Below are positions 1-8,997 of a DNA stretch of 64,000 nucleotides, in pieces. How positions within the stretch are numbered: the stretch's first letter is position 1; each line of letters starts with the position of its first letter. Both the position numbers and the translations under genes were made by a program. The stretch comes from Halostella limicola (GTDB taxonomy: Archaea > Halobacteriota > Halobacteria > Halobacteriales > Natronoarchaeaceae), in NCBI RefSeq assembly GCF_003675875.1, contig NZ_RCDI01000001.1, forward strand, positions 1,054,001 to 1,118,000. The letters run 5' to 3'. Below the pieces are notes generated by a model that saw only the letters and a list, made by a program, of their open reading frames with translations, ran no database searches and had not been told where the DNA came from.

Positions 1-110
1 AAGGATCGAAAACGGGCCTCGGCCGTCGCGATACGGAACTGGGTCAGAACGACGAAAACGGAGCGGGCGCTCACGACGTGCGGCGACGTGCGCGACCCGA
101 TCGGGAGAGG

Positions 111-1664
111 CTACCGGTCGTCGTAGACGAACTCCCCGTCCACGACCGTGGCGACGACCCCGATGTCGCGAATCCCCTCCTCGTTCTCCCACGGCGACCG
201 GTCGAGGACCGTGAAATCCGCGGCCGTTCCGACTTCGATGGTACCCAGACGGTCCTCGTCGAAGCCGGCGTAGGCCGCGCCGCTGGTGTAGGCCCGGAGC
301 GCCTCGGTCACGGAGACGCGCTGGGCCTCGGTCGGCGCGTTGACGGCGTGGTGGACCCCCTCCAGCGGGCCGAACGGCATCACGTCGCTCCCGAACGCGA
401 GGCGTGCGCCCGCTTCGACGAAGCGACTCAGGCGGTTAGAGCGGTTCCGGCGCTCGCGGCCGAGGCGGCGGTCGTAGAGGCCGTCCTCGTCAGCCCAGCG
501 GTGGAAGTTCGGCTGCATCGAGGCGACGATACCCGCCTCGGCGATGCGCTCTATCTGCTCGTCGGTCGCGAGTTCGACGTGCTCGATGCGGTGGCGGGCG
601 GCCGCGGGGTCCTCGGTCTCCTCCAGCGCCGACAGCGTCTCCTCTATCGCCTCGTCGCCGATGGCGTGGACCGTCGCCTGCAGGTCGGCGTCGTCCACGT
701 CGTCGACGAGGGCGCGAAGCTCCTCAGGGTCGACGACCCACTTGCCGGTGCCGTCGCCGTCCTCGTACGGCTCGAACAGTTTCGCCGTGCGGCCGCCGAC
801 GCTCCCGTCGGAGAACGACTTGATCCCGCCGACCCGGACCACGTCGCTCCCGTGGTTCGACCGCAGCCCCGTCTCACGCACCGCGTCGAGGTGGTCGCTC
901 CAGTAGTTGATCCGAACGCGGAGGTTCAGGTCGCCGTCGAGCGCCAGTTCGCGGTACGCCCGCGGGGCGTGGGAGTCCCGCACCATGTCGTGGACGCCGG
1001 TGACGCCGAGTTCGTGCGCGCGGTCCCGCGCCGCGGCGATCAGCTCCCGCGTCTCCTCGGGGCCGGCGGCGAAGTCGTCGCGGGCGACCTCGACGGCGTC
1101 CTCGACGATCACGCCGGTCGGCCGGCCGTCCGCCGTCTCCACGTCGTCCTCGGGCAGGTCGTCCGCCAGTCGCTCGAGCGCCGCGGAGTTCAGCGACGCC
1201 GTGTGCATGTCGACGCGCACGGCCGCGACCGGGCGCTCCTCGCTGACGGCGTCTAGCTCCCCGCGCGTCAGGTAGTCGCCCTCGGGCCAGTCGCTCTCGT
1301 CGTAGCCGAACCCGAGGACCCAGTCGCCGCCGGCCGAGTCGGAGGCGACCGCGTCGTCGCGCGCGCTGGCGACCAGCCGGTCGATCGCCTCGTCCTTGCT
1401 CTCAGCCCCCGCGAGGTCCGCGTGGAGCCGGTACTTCCCGACCTGCTCCATGTGCGTGTGGGCGTCGACGAAGCCGGGGAGCACGACCGCGCCGTCGAGG
1501 TCGACGACGGTCGTTCCGACGCCCTCCAGGAACGCGACCTCGTACTCGCTGTCGACTCTGACGATCTCGCCGTCGCGGACCGCGACCGCCCCCGCGGTGC
1601 GGTCCGGGTCCGTCAGCGTGTGTACCTCCGCGTTCGTGAGTATCAGGTCCGCGGCCTCCGTCAT
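111..1664 (-). CDS. Amidohydrolase family protein (YtcJ-like)
   Basis: A 517-residue metal-dependent hydrolase of the amidohydrolase-3/YtcJ group. The N-terminal beta-sandwich leads into the metal motif HTH (H69, H71 in VDAHTHMEQ). Further ligands fit HAIGDEA and RHRIEH in the second half and a GSD motif near residue 410. The substrate is unknown; relatives act on amides, formamides or cyclic ureas in the cytoplasm. An in-frame start lies 19 codons upstream, but the ATG at 1664 begins the usual N-terminus (MTEAADLILTNAEV). It is transcribed away from hmgA, with 89 bases between the two start codons. The family call is firm and the substrate is not. Confidence 0.88.
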   Translation of the reverse strand: MTEAADLILTNAEVHTLTDPDRTAGAVAVRDGEIVRVDSEYEVAFLEGVGTTVVDLDGAVVLPGFVDAHTHMEQVGKYRLHADLAGAESKDEAIDRLVASARDDAVASDSAGGDWVLGFGYDESDWPEGDYLTRGELDAVSEERPVAAVRVDMHTASLNSAALERLADDLPEDDVETADGRPTGVIVEDAVEVARDDFAAGPEETRELIAAARDRAHELGVTGVHDMVRDSHAPRAYRELALDGDLNLRVRINYWSDHLDAVRETGLRSNHGSDVVRVGGIKSFSDGSVGGRTAKLFEPYEDGDGTGKWVVDPEELRALVDDVDDADLQATVHAIGDEAIEETLSALEETEDPAAARHRIEHVELATDEQIERIAEAGIVASMQPNFHRWADEDGLYDRRLGRERRNRSNRLSRFVEAGARLAFGSDVMPFGPLEGVHHAVNAPTEAQRVSVTEALRAYTSGAAYAGFDEDRLGTIEVGTAADFTVLDRSPWENEEGIRDIGVVATVVDGEFVYDDR

Positions 1665-1753
1665 ACGAGGCAGGGCGCGGGGCGGGAGCAAAACCGTTTG
1701 GATCCCGGTGCCGAGTAGCAACTGTTAGGGGCACCCCGTCCGACCGTCGAGGT

Positions 1754-2965
1754 ATGACCGACGCTGCGGACCTCGCCGACCGCGTTCGCGAGGGCGACCT
1801 CCGCCTGCACGAACTCGACGAGCACGCCGACCCCGAGACGGCCGCCGCCGCGCGCCGCGAGATCGTCGCCGCCGAGACGGGCGTCGACCTGGACGCCGTA
1901 GGCGACTACGCGTTCGACGCGGCCGACGCCGAATCCGCCATCGAGAACATGGTCGGGGCGGCCCAGATCCCGATGGGCGTCGCCGGACCCGTCCCCGTAG
2001 ACGGGGGCGCGGCCGAGGGCGAGTACTACCTCCCGCTGGCGACGACCGAGGGCGCGCTCGTGGCGAGCGTCAACCGCGGGCTCTCGGTCATCGCCGACGC
2101 CGGCGGCGCGACGGCTCGCGTCACCAAGTCCGGGATGACTCGCGCGCCCGTCTTCCGCGTCGACGGCGTCGCCGAGGCGAGCGAGGTCGTCGAGTGGGTC
2201 GGCGACAACGTCGACGCCCTGCGCGAGGCCGCGGAGTCGACGACGAGCCACGGCGAACTGGAGGCCGTCGACCCCTACGTCGTCGGCGACTCCGTCTACC
2301 TTCGGTTCGTCTACGACACGAAGGACGCGATGGGGATGAACATGGCCACCATCGCGACGCGCGAGGCGGCCGAGGTCGTCGAGGCCGAGACCCCCGCGGA
2401 CCTCGTCGCGCTGTCGGGCAACCTCTGCTCGGACAAGAAGCCCGCCGCGATCAACGCCGTCGAGGGGCGGGGGCGCACCGTCACGGCCGACGTGCTGATC
2501 CCCCACGAGACGGTGGCAGACCGCCTGCACACCACGCCCGAAGCCATCGAGGAGGCGAACACTCGCAAGAACCTCGTCGGCAGCGCGAAAGCCGGGAGCC
2601 TCGGCTTCAACGCCCACGCCGCGAACACCGTCGCCGCCGCGTTCCTCGCGACCGGGCAGGACGCCGCGCAGGTCGTCGAGGGGTCGAACGCGATCACCAC
2701 CGTCGACGTGCGCGAGGAGGGGCTGTACGCCTCCGTCAGCATCGCGAGCCTCGAAGTCGGCACGGTCGGCGGCGGCACGAAGCTGCCGACGCAGTCCGAG
2801 GCGCTGGACGTGCTCGGCCTCCGCGGCAGCGGCGACCCCGCCGGGGCGAACGCCGACGCGCTCGCGGAGATCATCGCGGCGGGCGCACTCGCGGGCGAGC
2901 TCTCCCTGCTCGCGGCGCTGGCCTCGCGGCACCTCTCCGGCGCGCACGAGGACCTGGGCCGGTAG
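1754..2965 (+). CDS. hmgA: Hydroxymethylglutaryl-CoA reductase (NADPH)
   Basis: HMG-CoA reductase, the committed step of the mevalonate pathway that supplies the isoprenoid chains of archaeal lipids. It reduces HMG-CoA to mevalonate with two NADPH. The 403-residue length fits the class I archaeal form. Visible signatures are ENMVGAAQIPMGVAGPV (about residues 62-78), the DAMGMNM loop near 190, the catalytic lysine in CSDKKPAA near 225, GTVGGGT near 336 and a C-terminal histidine in RHLSGAH. The ATG at 1754 is the only good start. A strong hairpin follows the stop. In halophiles this is the target of mevinolin (established knowledge). Confidence 0.97.
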   Translation: MTDAADLADRVREGDLRLHELDEHADPETAAAARREIVAAETGVDLDAVGDYAFDAADAESAIENMVGAAQIPMGVAGPVPVDGGAAEGEYYLPLATTEGALVASVNRGLSVIADAGGATARVTKSGMTRAPVFRVDGVAEASEVVEWVGDNVDALREAAESTTSHGELEAVDPYVVGDSVYLRFVYDTKDAMGMNMATIATREAAEVVEAETPADLVALSGNLCSDKKPAAINAVEGRGRTVTADVLIPHETVADRLHTTPEAIEEANTRKNLVGSAKAGSLGFNAHAANTVAAAFLATGQDAAQVVEGSNAITTVDVREEGLYASVSIASLEVGTVGGGTKLPTQSEALDVLGLRGSGDPAGANADALAEIIAAGALAGELSLLAALASRHLSGAHEDLGR

Positions 2966-2976
2966 CGACCGCCGAC

Positions 2977-2997
2977 TTCGGGGGATGGTCCCCCGAA
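2977..2997. terminator. Perfect hairpin 12 bases after hmgA
   Basis: Inverted repeat with 9-base arms (TTCGGGGGA / TCCCCCGAA) and a 3-base loop (TGG). It begins 12 bases past the hmgA stop. It may end the hmgA transcript or stabilise its 3' end. No T-run follows, so the terminator role is inferred from position only. Confidence 0.5.
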
Positions 2998-3210
2998 CCC
3001 CTGTCCGGACGGACCACTTTCACCTGCGAGCGGCCGCGGTTCGCTCCCCGGTTCGGACGCATTACCCGCCGTAGGGCCGTCGCGTTACGGCAGCCGTCGT
3101 TCACGGTCCACTTTCACTTTCGCCGCGGGGGGCTGGCTGGCGCTTATTCTCGATCTGGCCCACGTTTCGAGTGACGCCCGACCGGGGAGCACCGGCGGGC
3201 GTCGCCACCT

Positions 3211-3360
3211 ATGACACGCGACTGCACCCACAGCGACGAGGCTCGCACCGACGGGACTCGGCCGGTGACGCGCGCGAAACGCTGGCTCACGGTCGCCAAG
3301 CTGCTGGTTTCCGTGATCGCGATGCTCGTCGGCCTCCTGAAGACGCTCGGACTGATATGA
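3211..3360 (+). CDS. Small membrane protein, 49 residues
   Basis: A short ORF from ATG 3211 to TGA 3358-3360. The N-terminal half is polar (MTRDCTHSDEARTDG) and the C-terminal half is one hydrophobic helix (about residues 27-49, rich in Leu, Val and Ile) preceded by basic residues RAKRW. This is the layout of a single-span, inner-side-positive membrane peptide. Codon use follows the GC-rich pattern of its neighbours. It stands alone between hmgA and a minus-strand membrane gene. No function is known to me. The real risk is that it is a chance ORF. Confidence 0.5.
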   Translation: MTRDCTHSDEARTDGTRPVTRAKRWLTVAKLLVSVIAMLVGLLKTLGLI

Positions 3361-3447
3361 GCGACTGTCCGGTGCCGCCGCGACGAGAGCGCTCCGCCGG
3401 ACAACGGGGCACCGCCGACGCGTGCGCCGCTCAGTAGCCGGTCGGCG

Positions 3448-3924
3448 TCACGACTCGACCGTAGAGTCGTCAGTGAAGTAGAGGAGGCCGCCGACGGCGG
3501 CCACCGAGAGGGCGACGGACGGAGCGACGTCGACGAACACCCCGGCGAAGCCGACGCCGACGAGAGCGTAGCCGGTGCCGCGGCGGGGGCGCTCTTCCTC
3601 GACCGCGATCCTGGCACCTACCGCACCGAAGCCGACGAGAACCAGCACGGCCCCGAGCAGCCCCGTTTCGCTGCCGACCGCCGAGAACGTCTCCGCGACG
3701 ACTAGCAGGCTCCCGACGACGACGGACGCACCGCCGGCGGCCGCGAGCGGCCACCGGTCGACTCGTTCCGGGCGCGGCAGGCCGTCGCGACCGACGGTGA
3801 TCCGCCCCGCGACGCCGCCGACGGCCAGTACCGCCGCGAGCAAGACCTGATCAGCGGGAACGCCGGCCGTCATCGACGCGATGGCACGGGACGCCCCGCG
3901 GACGTGGTCGATCAACTGTTCCAT
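3448..3924 (-). CDS. Hypothetical integral membrane protein
   Basis: A 158-residue protein with about four to five hydrophobic segments separated by short charged turns (for example GRDGLPRPERVDRWP and EEERPRRGTG). No catalytic motif is visible. A TTG five codons upstream is possible, but the ATG at 3924 sits 27 bases from a clear TATA box, which fits a leaderless transcript. The family is unrecognised. It stands alone between the 49-residue ORF and the zinc-ribbon gene. Confidence 0.7.
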   Translation of the reverse strand: MEQLIDHVRGASRAIASMTAGVPADQVLLAAVLAVGGVAGRITVGRDGLPRPERVDRWPLAAAGGASVVVGSLLVVAETFSAVGSETGLLGAVLVLVGFGAVGARIAVEEERPRRGTGYALVGVGFAGVFVDVAPSVALSVAAVGGLLYFTDDSTVES

Positions 3925-3948
3925 TGATTTAATTTTCAACTCGATCCG

Positions 3949-3958
3949 ATTTATATTA
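3949..3958 (-). promoter_or_regulatory. TATA box for the membrane gene at 3448-3924
   Basis: The minus strand reads TAATATAAAT here, in a locally AT-rich patch. Its centre is about 28 bases before the ATG at 3924. This is standard haloarchaeal leaderless spacing and supports that start over the upstream TTG. Confidence 0.65.
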
Positions 3959-4011
3959 CAGGGTTGTCAAATGCTACCGCGCGTCACCAGCCGCTGCCCG
4001 TACGGACGCGG

Positions 4012-4539
4012 TCAGAGAAGCCGGTACCGACCGCGCGACTCGGTTGCCTCGCCTCGGCGGACAAGTTTCGTCAGCGCGTCGCGGACGTAGTCGGCCGGCA
4101 CCCCTCGGTCCTCGGCGTACGCGACGACCTCGTCCTCGGTCGGGCGGTCGAGCGTCCGGAGCGCCGACAGGACCGTCTCCTTGCGGCTCTGACTGCCACC
4201 GCTCCGGCCGGACTCCGCGCGTTCCGCGGCGCCCGCCACCGCGTCCGGGTCGACGCCGGCCCTGTCGAGGTACTCCTCGTCGTCCATCCCGGCGTCCTCG
4301 GCCTCCCCGCCGAGTTCGGCGAACGAGTCCATCTCCGCGAACGTCTCGCCCTCGCCCTGTCGGTTCGCCAGCATCGAGGCGCGCACCTCGCGGGCGTGAT
4401 CCTCGTCCTCGGTGCTGACGAACTCGCGGAGCTTCGAGAACTGCCGGCGCGTCCCGCAGCGCGGACACTGCGACGTGTCCGGCCGCCCCTCGACGATCCA
4501 GAGGGCGCTACAGTCGCTACACCCGACCACGGCGTACAT
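4012..4539 (-). CDS. Zinc-ribbon / winged-helix protein (DUF5817-like)
   Basis: A 175-residue protein conserved in haloarchaea. The N-terminus is a zinc ribbon with C7-x2-C10 and C25-x2-C28 (VGCSDC and QCPRCG). The middle is acidic and probably disordered (about 50-115). The last 50 residues look like a small winged-helix domain (RKETVLSALRTLDRP, then a recognition-helix-like DYVRDALTKLVRRGEA). This suggests nucleic-acid binding, perhaps in transcription or RNA handling, but that is inference. The start at 4539 opens directly on the ribbon (MYAVVGC). The longer upstream reading frame has an arginine-rich, shadow-like composition and was rejected. Confidence 0.78.
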   Translation of the reverse strand: MYAVVGCSDCSALWIVEGRPDTSQCPRCGTRRQFSKLREFVSTEDEDHAREVRASMLANRQGEGETFAEMDSFAELGGEAEDAGMDDEEYLDRAGVDPDAVAGAAERAESGRSGGSQSRKETVLSALRTLDRPTEDEVVAYAEDRGVPADYVRDALTKLVRRGEATESRGRYRLL

Positions 4540-4648
4540 GCGCGAGCGTTGGGGCCGGCCGGTGTTGAACGCTCCGTCTCGGCGCACGCGGGGCAGCGGC
4601 CGTTCCCCGGGGCGAACGCTTAGGTGGAGGTCCGCCGTACGCCGGGGC

Positions 4649-4990
4649 ATGGAACGCGTTGCCGTGTCAGATCGCGACTCGACCGAGGCCGTCGACGGCG
4701 TCCACCTGTCGCTGCTCGCCGGCGCGGACGAGATGAACGTCCAGCACTTCGAGATCGAACCCGGCGCCACGGTGCCTGCCCACAGCCACCCGCACGAGCA
4801 GACCGGCTACATCGTCGAGGGGACGCTCACCTTCGTGCTCGACGACGGCGAGGAGGTCGAGGTCGGGGCGGACGACTCCTACGCCATCCCCGGCGGCGAG
4901 ACCCACGCCGCAGAGAACCGCGGCGACGAACCGGTGCGCGGCGTCGACGTCTTCAGCCCGCCGCGGGAGAACCCCGATTGGCAGGACTGA
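4649..4990 (+). CDS. Cupin domain protein
   Basis: A 113-residue single-domain cupin. The metal site is the HSHPHEQ stretch (H45, H47, H49) with H86 on the second motif (GGETHAAEN). The GYIVEG and PGG turns are typical. Such small cupins bind a metal and often act as dioxygenases, isomerases or sensors; the substrate cannot be read from sequence. It is divergent from the zinc-ribbon gene, with 109 bases between start codons, and the histidine-kinase gene follows on the same strand. Confidence 0.88.
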   Translation: MERVAVSDRDSTEAVDGVHLSLLAGADEMNVQHFEIEPGATVPAHSHPHEQTGYIVEGTLTFVLDDGEEVEVGADDSYAIPGGETHAAENRGDEPVRGVDVFSPPRENPDWQD

Positions 4991-5033
4991 CCGTCCCCGC
5001 CGCGTACCCCGATCGGCGACAGATATATCAGTT

Positions 5034-5041
5034 CACTATAC
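5034..5041 (+). promoter_or_regulatory. TATA-like box for the histidine kinase
   Basis: ACTATACC is centred about 30 bases before ATG 5068, in an AT-rich patch that also holds AGATATATC about 15 bases further upstream. The spacing fits a leaderless transcript and supports ATG 5068 over upstream in-frame starts. Confidence 0.6.
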
Positions 5042-5067
5042 CTGTCTACGTTCGATACACGACTCCG

Positions 5068-6114
5068 ATGACCGCTCTCCCTGCCTTCGCCCGGTCGAAC
5101 GGACACGTCGTCTGCGTCGCCCCGGGCGGCGCGCCGACTGACGACCTCTCCGCCGCGGGTTGGTCGGTGACGACCCGATCGGACGCCGAAAGCGCGCTGG
5201 ACGCGCTCGACGCCGCGGACTGCGTCGTGACCGGCCACGACCCGCCGGCCCTCGACGCCGCTGCCCTCCTCGAACGGATCCGCGACGCGGGGTACGACGG
5301 ACCCATCCTCGTCTACGCGGCGGACATCGCGGACGAGACGGTCGAGCGCGTCCTCGCCGCGGGCGGCGACTTCCTCCCCGCGGGGGGAGATACTGGCGAC
5401 CGCTCGCTCCTCCGCGAGCGCGTGCGGACAATCGTCGACGCCCGCCGGACGCGGGCGGCCCTCCGACGGGAGGCCGACCTCCTCGAACGCGTGGCGAGCG
5501 TCGTCAGCCACGACTTCCGCAATCCGATCGGACTGGCGCAGGGGCATCTGGGAATGGTCCGCGAACGGACGGACCACGACAGCCTCGACCAGATCGACTA
5601 CGCGATAGACCGGATCGCCGACCTGACCGACGGCGTGCCCGCTCTCGCGCGGAACGGGTCCGTCGTGACGGAGCCGGAACCGGTCGACCTGACAGCCATC
5701 GCCGAGTGCTCCGCGGCGGCCGTGGCGGACCGGCCGGTCGACGTGCGCGTCGACGAGGCCCTCCCGACAGTTTCGGGCGTCGTGAGCCGGGTCGCGACGC
5801 TGTTCGAGACCCTCTACGCGAACGCCGCGGAGCACGGGATCGCCGACGGAGCCGGTACGGGCGAGTCCCTGACCGTTCGGATCGAACCGACCGAGGACGG
5901 CTTCCGCGTCGCGGACGACGGCGTGGGCATCCCCGAACGCGAGCGCGATGCGGTGTTCGACTGGGGGGTCAGCACGGTCGACGACCGCCTCGGCGTCGGT
6001 CTCGCGGTCGTCGACGCGATCGCCGAGGCCCACGGCTGGACCGCGACGGTCGCGGAGGGGTCCGACGGGGGCGCGCGCTTCGAGTTCGCGTTCGGCGGGC
6101 CGCCGACGGTCTGA
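5068..6114 (+). CDS. Sensor histidine kinase with pseudo-receiver N-terminus
   Basis: A 348-residue soluble histidine kinase. Residues 1-125 fold like a response-regulator receiver but lack the phospho-acceptor Asp (DCVVTGHDPP where D-P normally stand), so this half is probably a pseudo-receiver. The HisKA segment carries H148 in VVSHDFRNP. The ATPase domain has an N-box (N252 in LYANAAEHG), G1 (DDGVGIPE, 283-290) and G2 (GVGLAVV, from 309). There are no membrane spans. The cognate regulator is unknown; the only free receiver protein in the window is at 25.5 kb. It ends four bases from the convergent GNAT gene. Confidence 0.9.
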   Translation: MTALPAFARSNGHVVCVAPGGAPTDDLSAAGWSVTTRSDAESALDALDAADCVVTGHDPPALDAAALLERIRDAGYDGPILVYAADIADETVERVLAAGGDFLPAGGDTGDRSLLRERVRTIVDARRTRAALRREADLLERVASVVSHDFRNPIGLAQGHLGMVRERTDHDSLDQIDYAIDRIADLTDGVPALARNGSVVTEPEPVDLTAIAECSAAAVADRPVDVRVDEALPTVSGVVSRVATLFETLYANAAEHGIADGAGTGESLTVRIEPTEDGFRVADDGVGIPERERDAVFDWGVSTVDDRLGVGLAVVDAIAEAHGWTATVAEGSDGGARFEFAFGGPPTV

Positions 6115-6118
6115 GCCG

Positions 6119-6595
6119 TCACTCGCCGGCCGGCCCGCCCTCGCTCTCCAGCGCCTTCTCCATCGTCACGTGCGGGATGCCTGCCTCCTCGAACTCCTCG
6201 CCGACGCGCTCGTAGTCGAGGCGGTCGTAAAAGGGCGCCGCGTGGGTCTGTGCGTGCAGCGCGACGCGGTCGTACCCCCGCGCCGCGGCGACGGCCTCCA
6301 CCTCGCGCATGATCGCCCGGCCGTACCCCTCGCCGCGGTACTCTCGCAGGACCGCCACTCGCTCGACCTTGGCGGTGGTGTCGTCTTTCTCCCGCAGTCG
6401 CGCGGCCCCGACCGGGTCACCGTCTCGGTACGCGACGAAGTGGACCGACTCGTCCTCGTGCTCGTCGACTTCGAGGTCCTCGGGCACGTCCTGCTCGTCG
6501 ACGAACACGGCGTATCGCACGTCGAGCGCGTCGTCGTACTGCTCGTCGGTCCGCACTACCCGCACGTCGAGGTCGTGGGCGTCCGCGTGGCTCAT
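6119..6595 (-). CDS. GNAT family N-acetyltransferase
   Basis: A 158-residue GCN5-type acetyltransferase. The acetyl-CoA loop is REYRGEGYGRAI (R87, G88, G90, G92). The core beta-strand before it (VERVAVLREY) and the C-terminal AAPFYDRLDYERVGEEF are typical of the ElaA/YjdJ-like group. The acceptor is unknown. ATG 6595 was chosen because the 26 upstream codons are Pro/Arg-rich and not conserved in style. It converges with the histidine kinase with a four-base gap. Confidence 0.88.
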   Translation of the reverse strand: MSHADAHDLDVRVVRTDEQYDDALDVRYAVFVDEQDVPEDLEVDEHEDESVHFVAYRDGDPVGAARLREKDDTTAKVERVAVLREYRGEGYGRAIMREVEAVAAARGYDRVALHAQTHAAPFYDRLDYERVGEEFEEAGIPHVTMEKALESEGGPAGE

Positions 6596-6704
6596 TGCGG
6601 TGGCGTAGTGACTCCGGAATAGAGAGGGTTGCGGAGGAGTACAGTCCGTCGGTTCGTCGCCGCGACGGCGCACGCGAGAAAGAAGTTCGGAGTTTCTCGA
6701 TGTT

Positions 6705-6742
6705 CCCGGAAATCGAAGATTTCCGGGCGCACGAAAAGCTGT

Positions 6743-6758
<16 letters not shown>
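6705..6758. repeat. Two tandem perfect hairpins at the icd stop codon
   Basis: Hairpin 1 has arms 6705-6714 and 6718-6727 (10 bases, CCCGGAAATC) with a 3-base loop. Hairpin 2 has arms 6732-6743 and 6747-6758 (12 bases, CGAAAAGCTGTC) with a 3-base loop. Four bases separate them. Hairpin 2 contains the icd stop codon and its last five codons. An imperfect 15-base copy of the icd end (AACATCGARAARCTS) lies beyond hairpin 1 at 6690-6704. It may act as terminator or mRNA stabiliser, or be a small inserted element. Confidence 0.75.
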
Positions 6759-8020
<1,262 letters not shown>

Positions 8021-8096
8021 GGTCGTCTATACGGTACAGTGACGCCGACAAAAGGGCTGCCATTTCTCGCCCCCGGTGCAAATATCGCGGAGGCGG

Positions 8097-8161
8097 TCGC
8101 GGTCCGGCGGTTCGCCGGCCGCGAGGGACGCGGCGGCCCACCGACTGGGCCGGACGTTCCC
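8097..8161. repeat. Two GC-rich hairpins between icd and the MBL-like gene
   Basis: The first hairpin pairs 8097-8109 (one bulged T at 8103) with 8113-8124, giving 12 base pairs and a GTT loop. The second pairs 8134-8140 with 8146-8152 (7 bases, CGGCCCA). Short GGGA/TCCC flanks (8125-8128 and 8158-8161) can extend it. They lie between the stop of the MBL-like gene and the start of icd on the minus strand, so they may end the former transcript. Confidence 0.5.
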
Positions 8162-8202
8162 TGTGGCACCATCCGCGGCGAGCGCCGGTTCGGACCGTCC
8201 CC

Positions 8203-8898
8203 TCATCCGATCGCGCCGACCATCGCCCGGAGTCCCGCGACGCCGTTCGCGAGAAGCGCGCGCGGGAACCGCCGCCGGGCGTTCGCGAGCGAGGCCGACA
8301 GCGCCGCGGTCGCGTCCTCGAACACGCCCCCGCCGTGACCGAACAGGATCCGGTCGGGAGAGAGCCCCTCGAACGTCCCGCGCGGCGGCGCGAGCCTGTT
8401 GAGGACGTTCATCGCGATGCGCTCGCCGTCGACCGTGAACGTCGGCAGGGTGGTGAGGAAGTCGGGAACGTACAGCGTCCCGTCCGCCTCGCGGTACGCG
8501 ACCGCCTCACGCCACGCCCGGAGCGGCCGGAGCTCGCGCAGTTCGAAGCCGGCCACGCTCCCCTCGATGCGGGTTATCGGCGCGTCGATCCGGTCGTCGA
8601 CCCGGTTCACCCACCCCGGAACCCGCACGGAAACGTCGTGCCGGCGCGCGAACGCGCCCGCGTCGCGAGCGTGGTAACTGGACAGCACGGCGACGCCGGC
8701 CACGTCGCCGAGGTCGGCGATCAGGTCGTCGACGCCCGGCGCGTCGATCGGGTCGAACAGCCAGACGCCGTCGTTCCCGCGGACGGCGTGACTCGCCCGA
8801 CGCCCGCCCTCTTCCGGATGGGCGATCCAGCCGACGCCGCCGTCCCAGCGGTCGATAACCTGCGGATCCGTTGGCGGCGACCGCGAGTACATCGGCAT
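8203..8898 (-). CDS. Metallo-beta-lactamase-fold-like protein, degenerate site
   Basis: A 231-residue protein whose strand pattern resembles the MBL fold: VWLFDPIDAPGVDDLIADLG, then VAVLSSYHARDAGAFARR, DGTLYVPDFLTTLPTF, and a C-terminal RILFGHGGGVFEDA. The place of the HxHxDH zinc motif reads SYHARDA, so the first histidine is replaced. A hydrolytic role is therefore uncertain. ATG 8898 was taken as start. It lies 99 bases from the divergent asparaginase start, sharing a promoter region. Confidence 0.6.
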   Translation of the reverse strand: MPMYSRSPPTDPQVIDRWDGGVGWIAHPEEGGRRASHAVRGNDGVWLFDPIDAPGVDDLIADLGDVAGVAVLSSYHARDAGAFARRHDVSVRVPGWVNRVDDRIDAPITRIEGSVAGFELRELRPLRAWREAVAYREADGTLYVPDFLTTLPTFTVDGERIAMNVLNRLAPPRGTFEGLSPDRILFGHGGGVFEDATAALSASLANARRRFPRALLANGVAGLRAMVGAIG

Positions 8899-8965
8899 GC
8901 GTATCCGGGCGACGGGAACGCCGAAGAGGATTTCGGATCCCGGGGGCCGTGGAGCGACCCCGATC

Positions 8966-8974
8966 ACTATAAGG
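8966..8974 (+). promoter_or_regulatory. TATA box for the asparaginase-like gene
   Basis: ACTATAAGG is centred about 28 bases before ATG 8998. This fixes ATG 8998 as the start of a leaderless transcript against a much longer upstream open frame. Confidence 0.65.
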
Positions 8975-8997
8975 AGCAGGCACCGGCAGTCCGGTCC

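Noticed and set aside
1-110. Possible gene fragment at the left edge
   Set aside because: No frame with family-like or acidic coding character is visible before the amidohydrolase stop at 111.
3000-3130. CCACTTTCAC repeated at about 3011 and 3108 as a possible element end
   Set aside because: Only ten bases are shared, no inverted partner or transposase is near, and similar words are common in haloarchaeal DNA.
4624-5067. N-terminal extension of the histidine kinase frame upstream to 4624
   Set aside because: The added residues are Arg-rich and lie over the cupin gene in another frame; ATG 5068 has a TATA-like box at the right distance.
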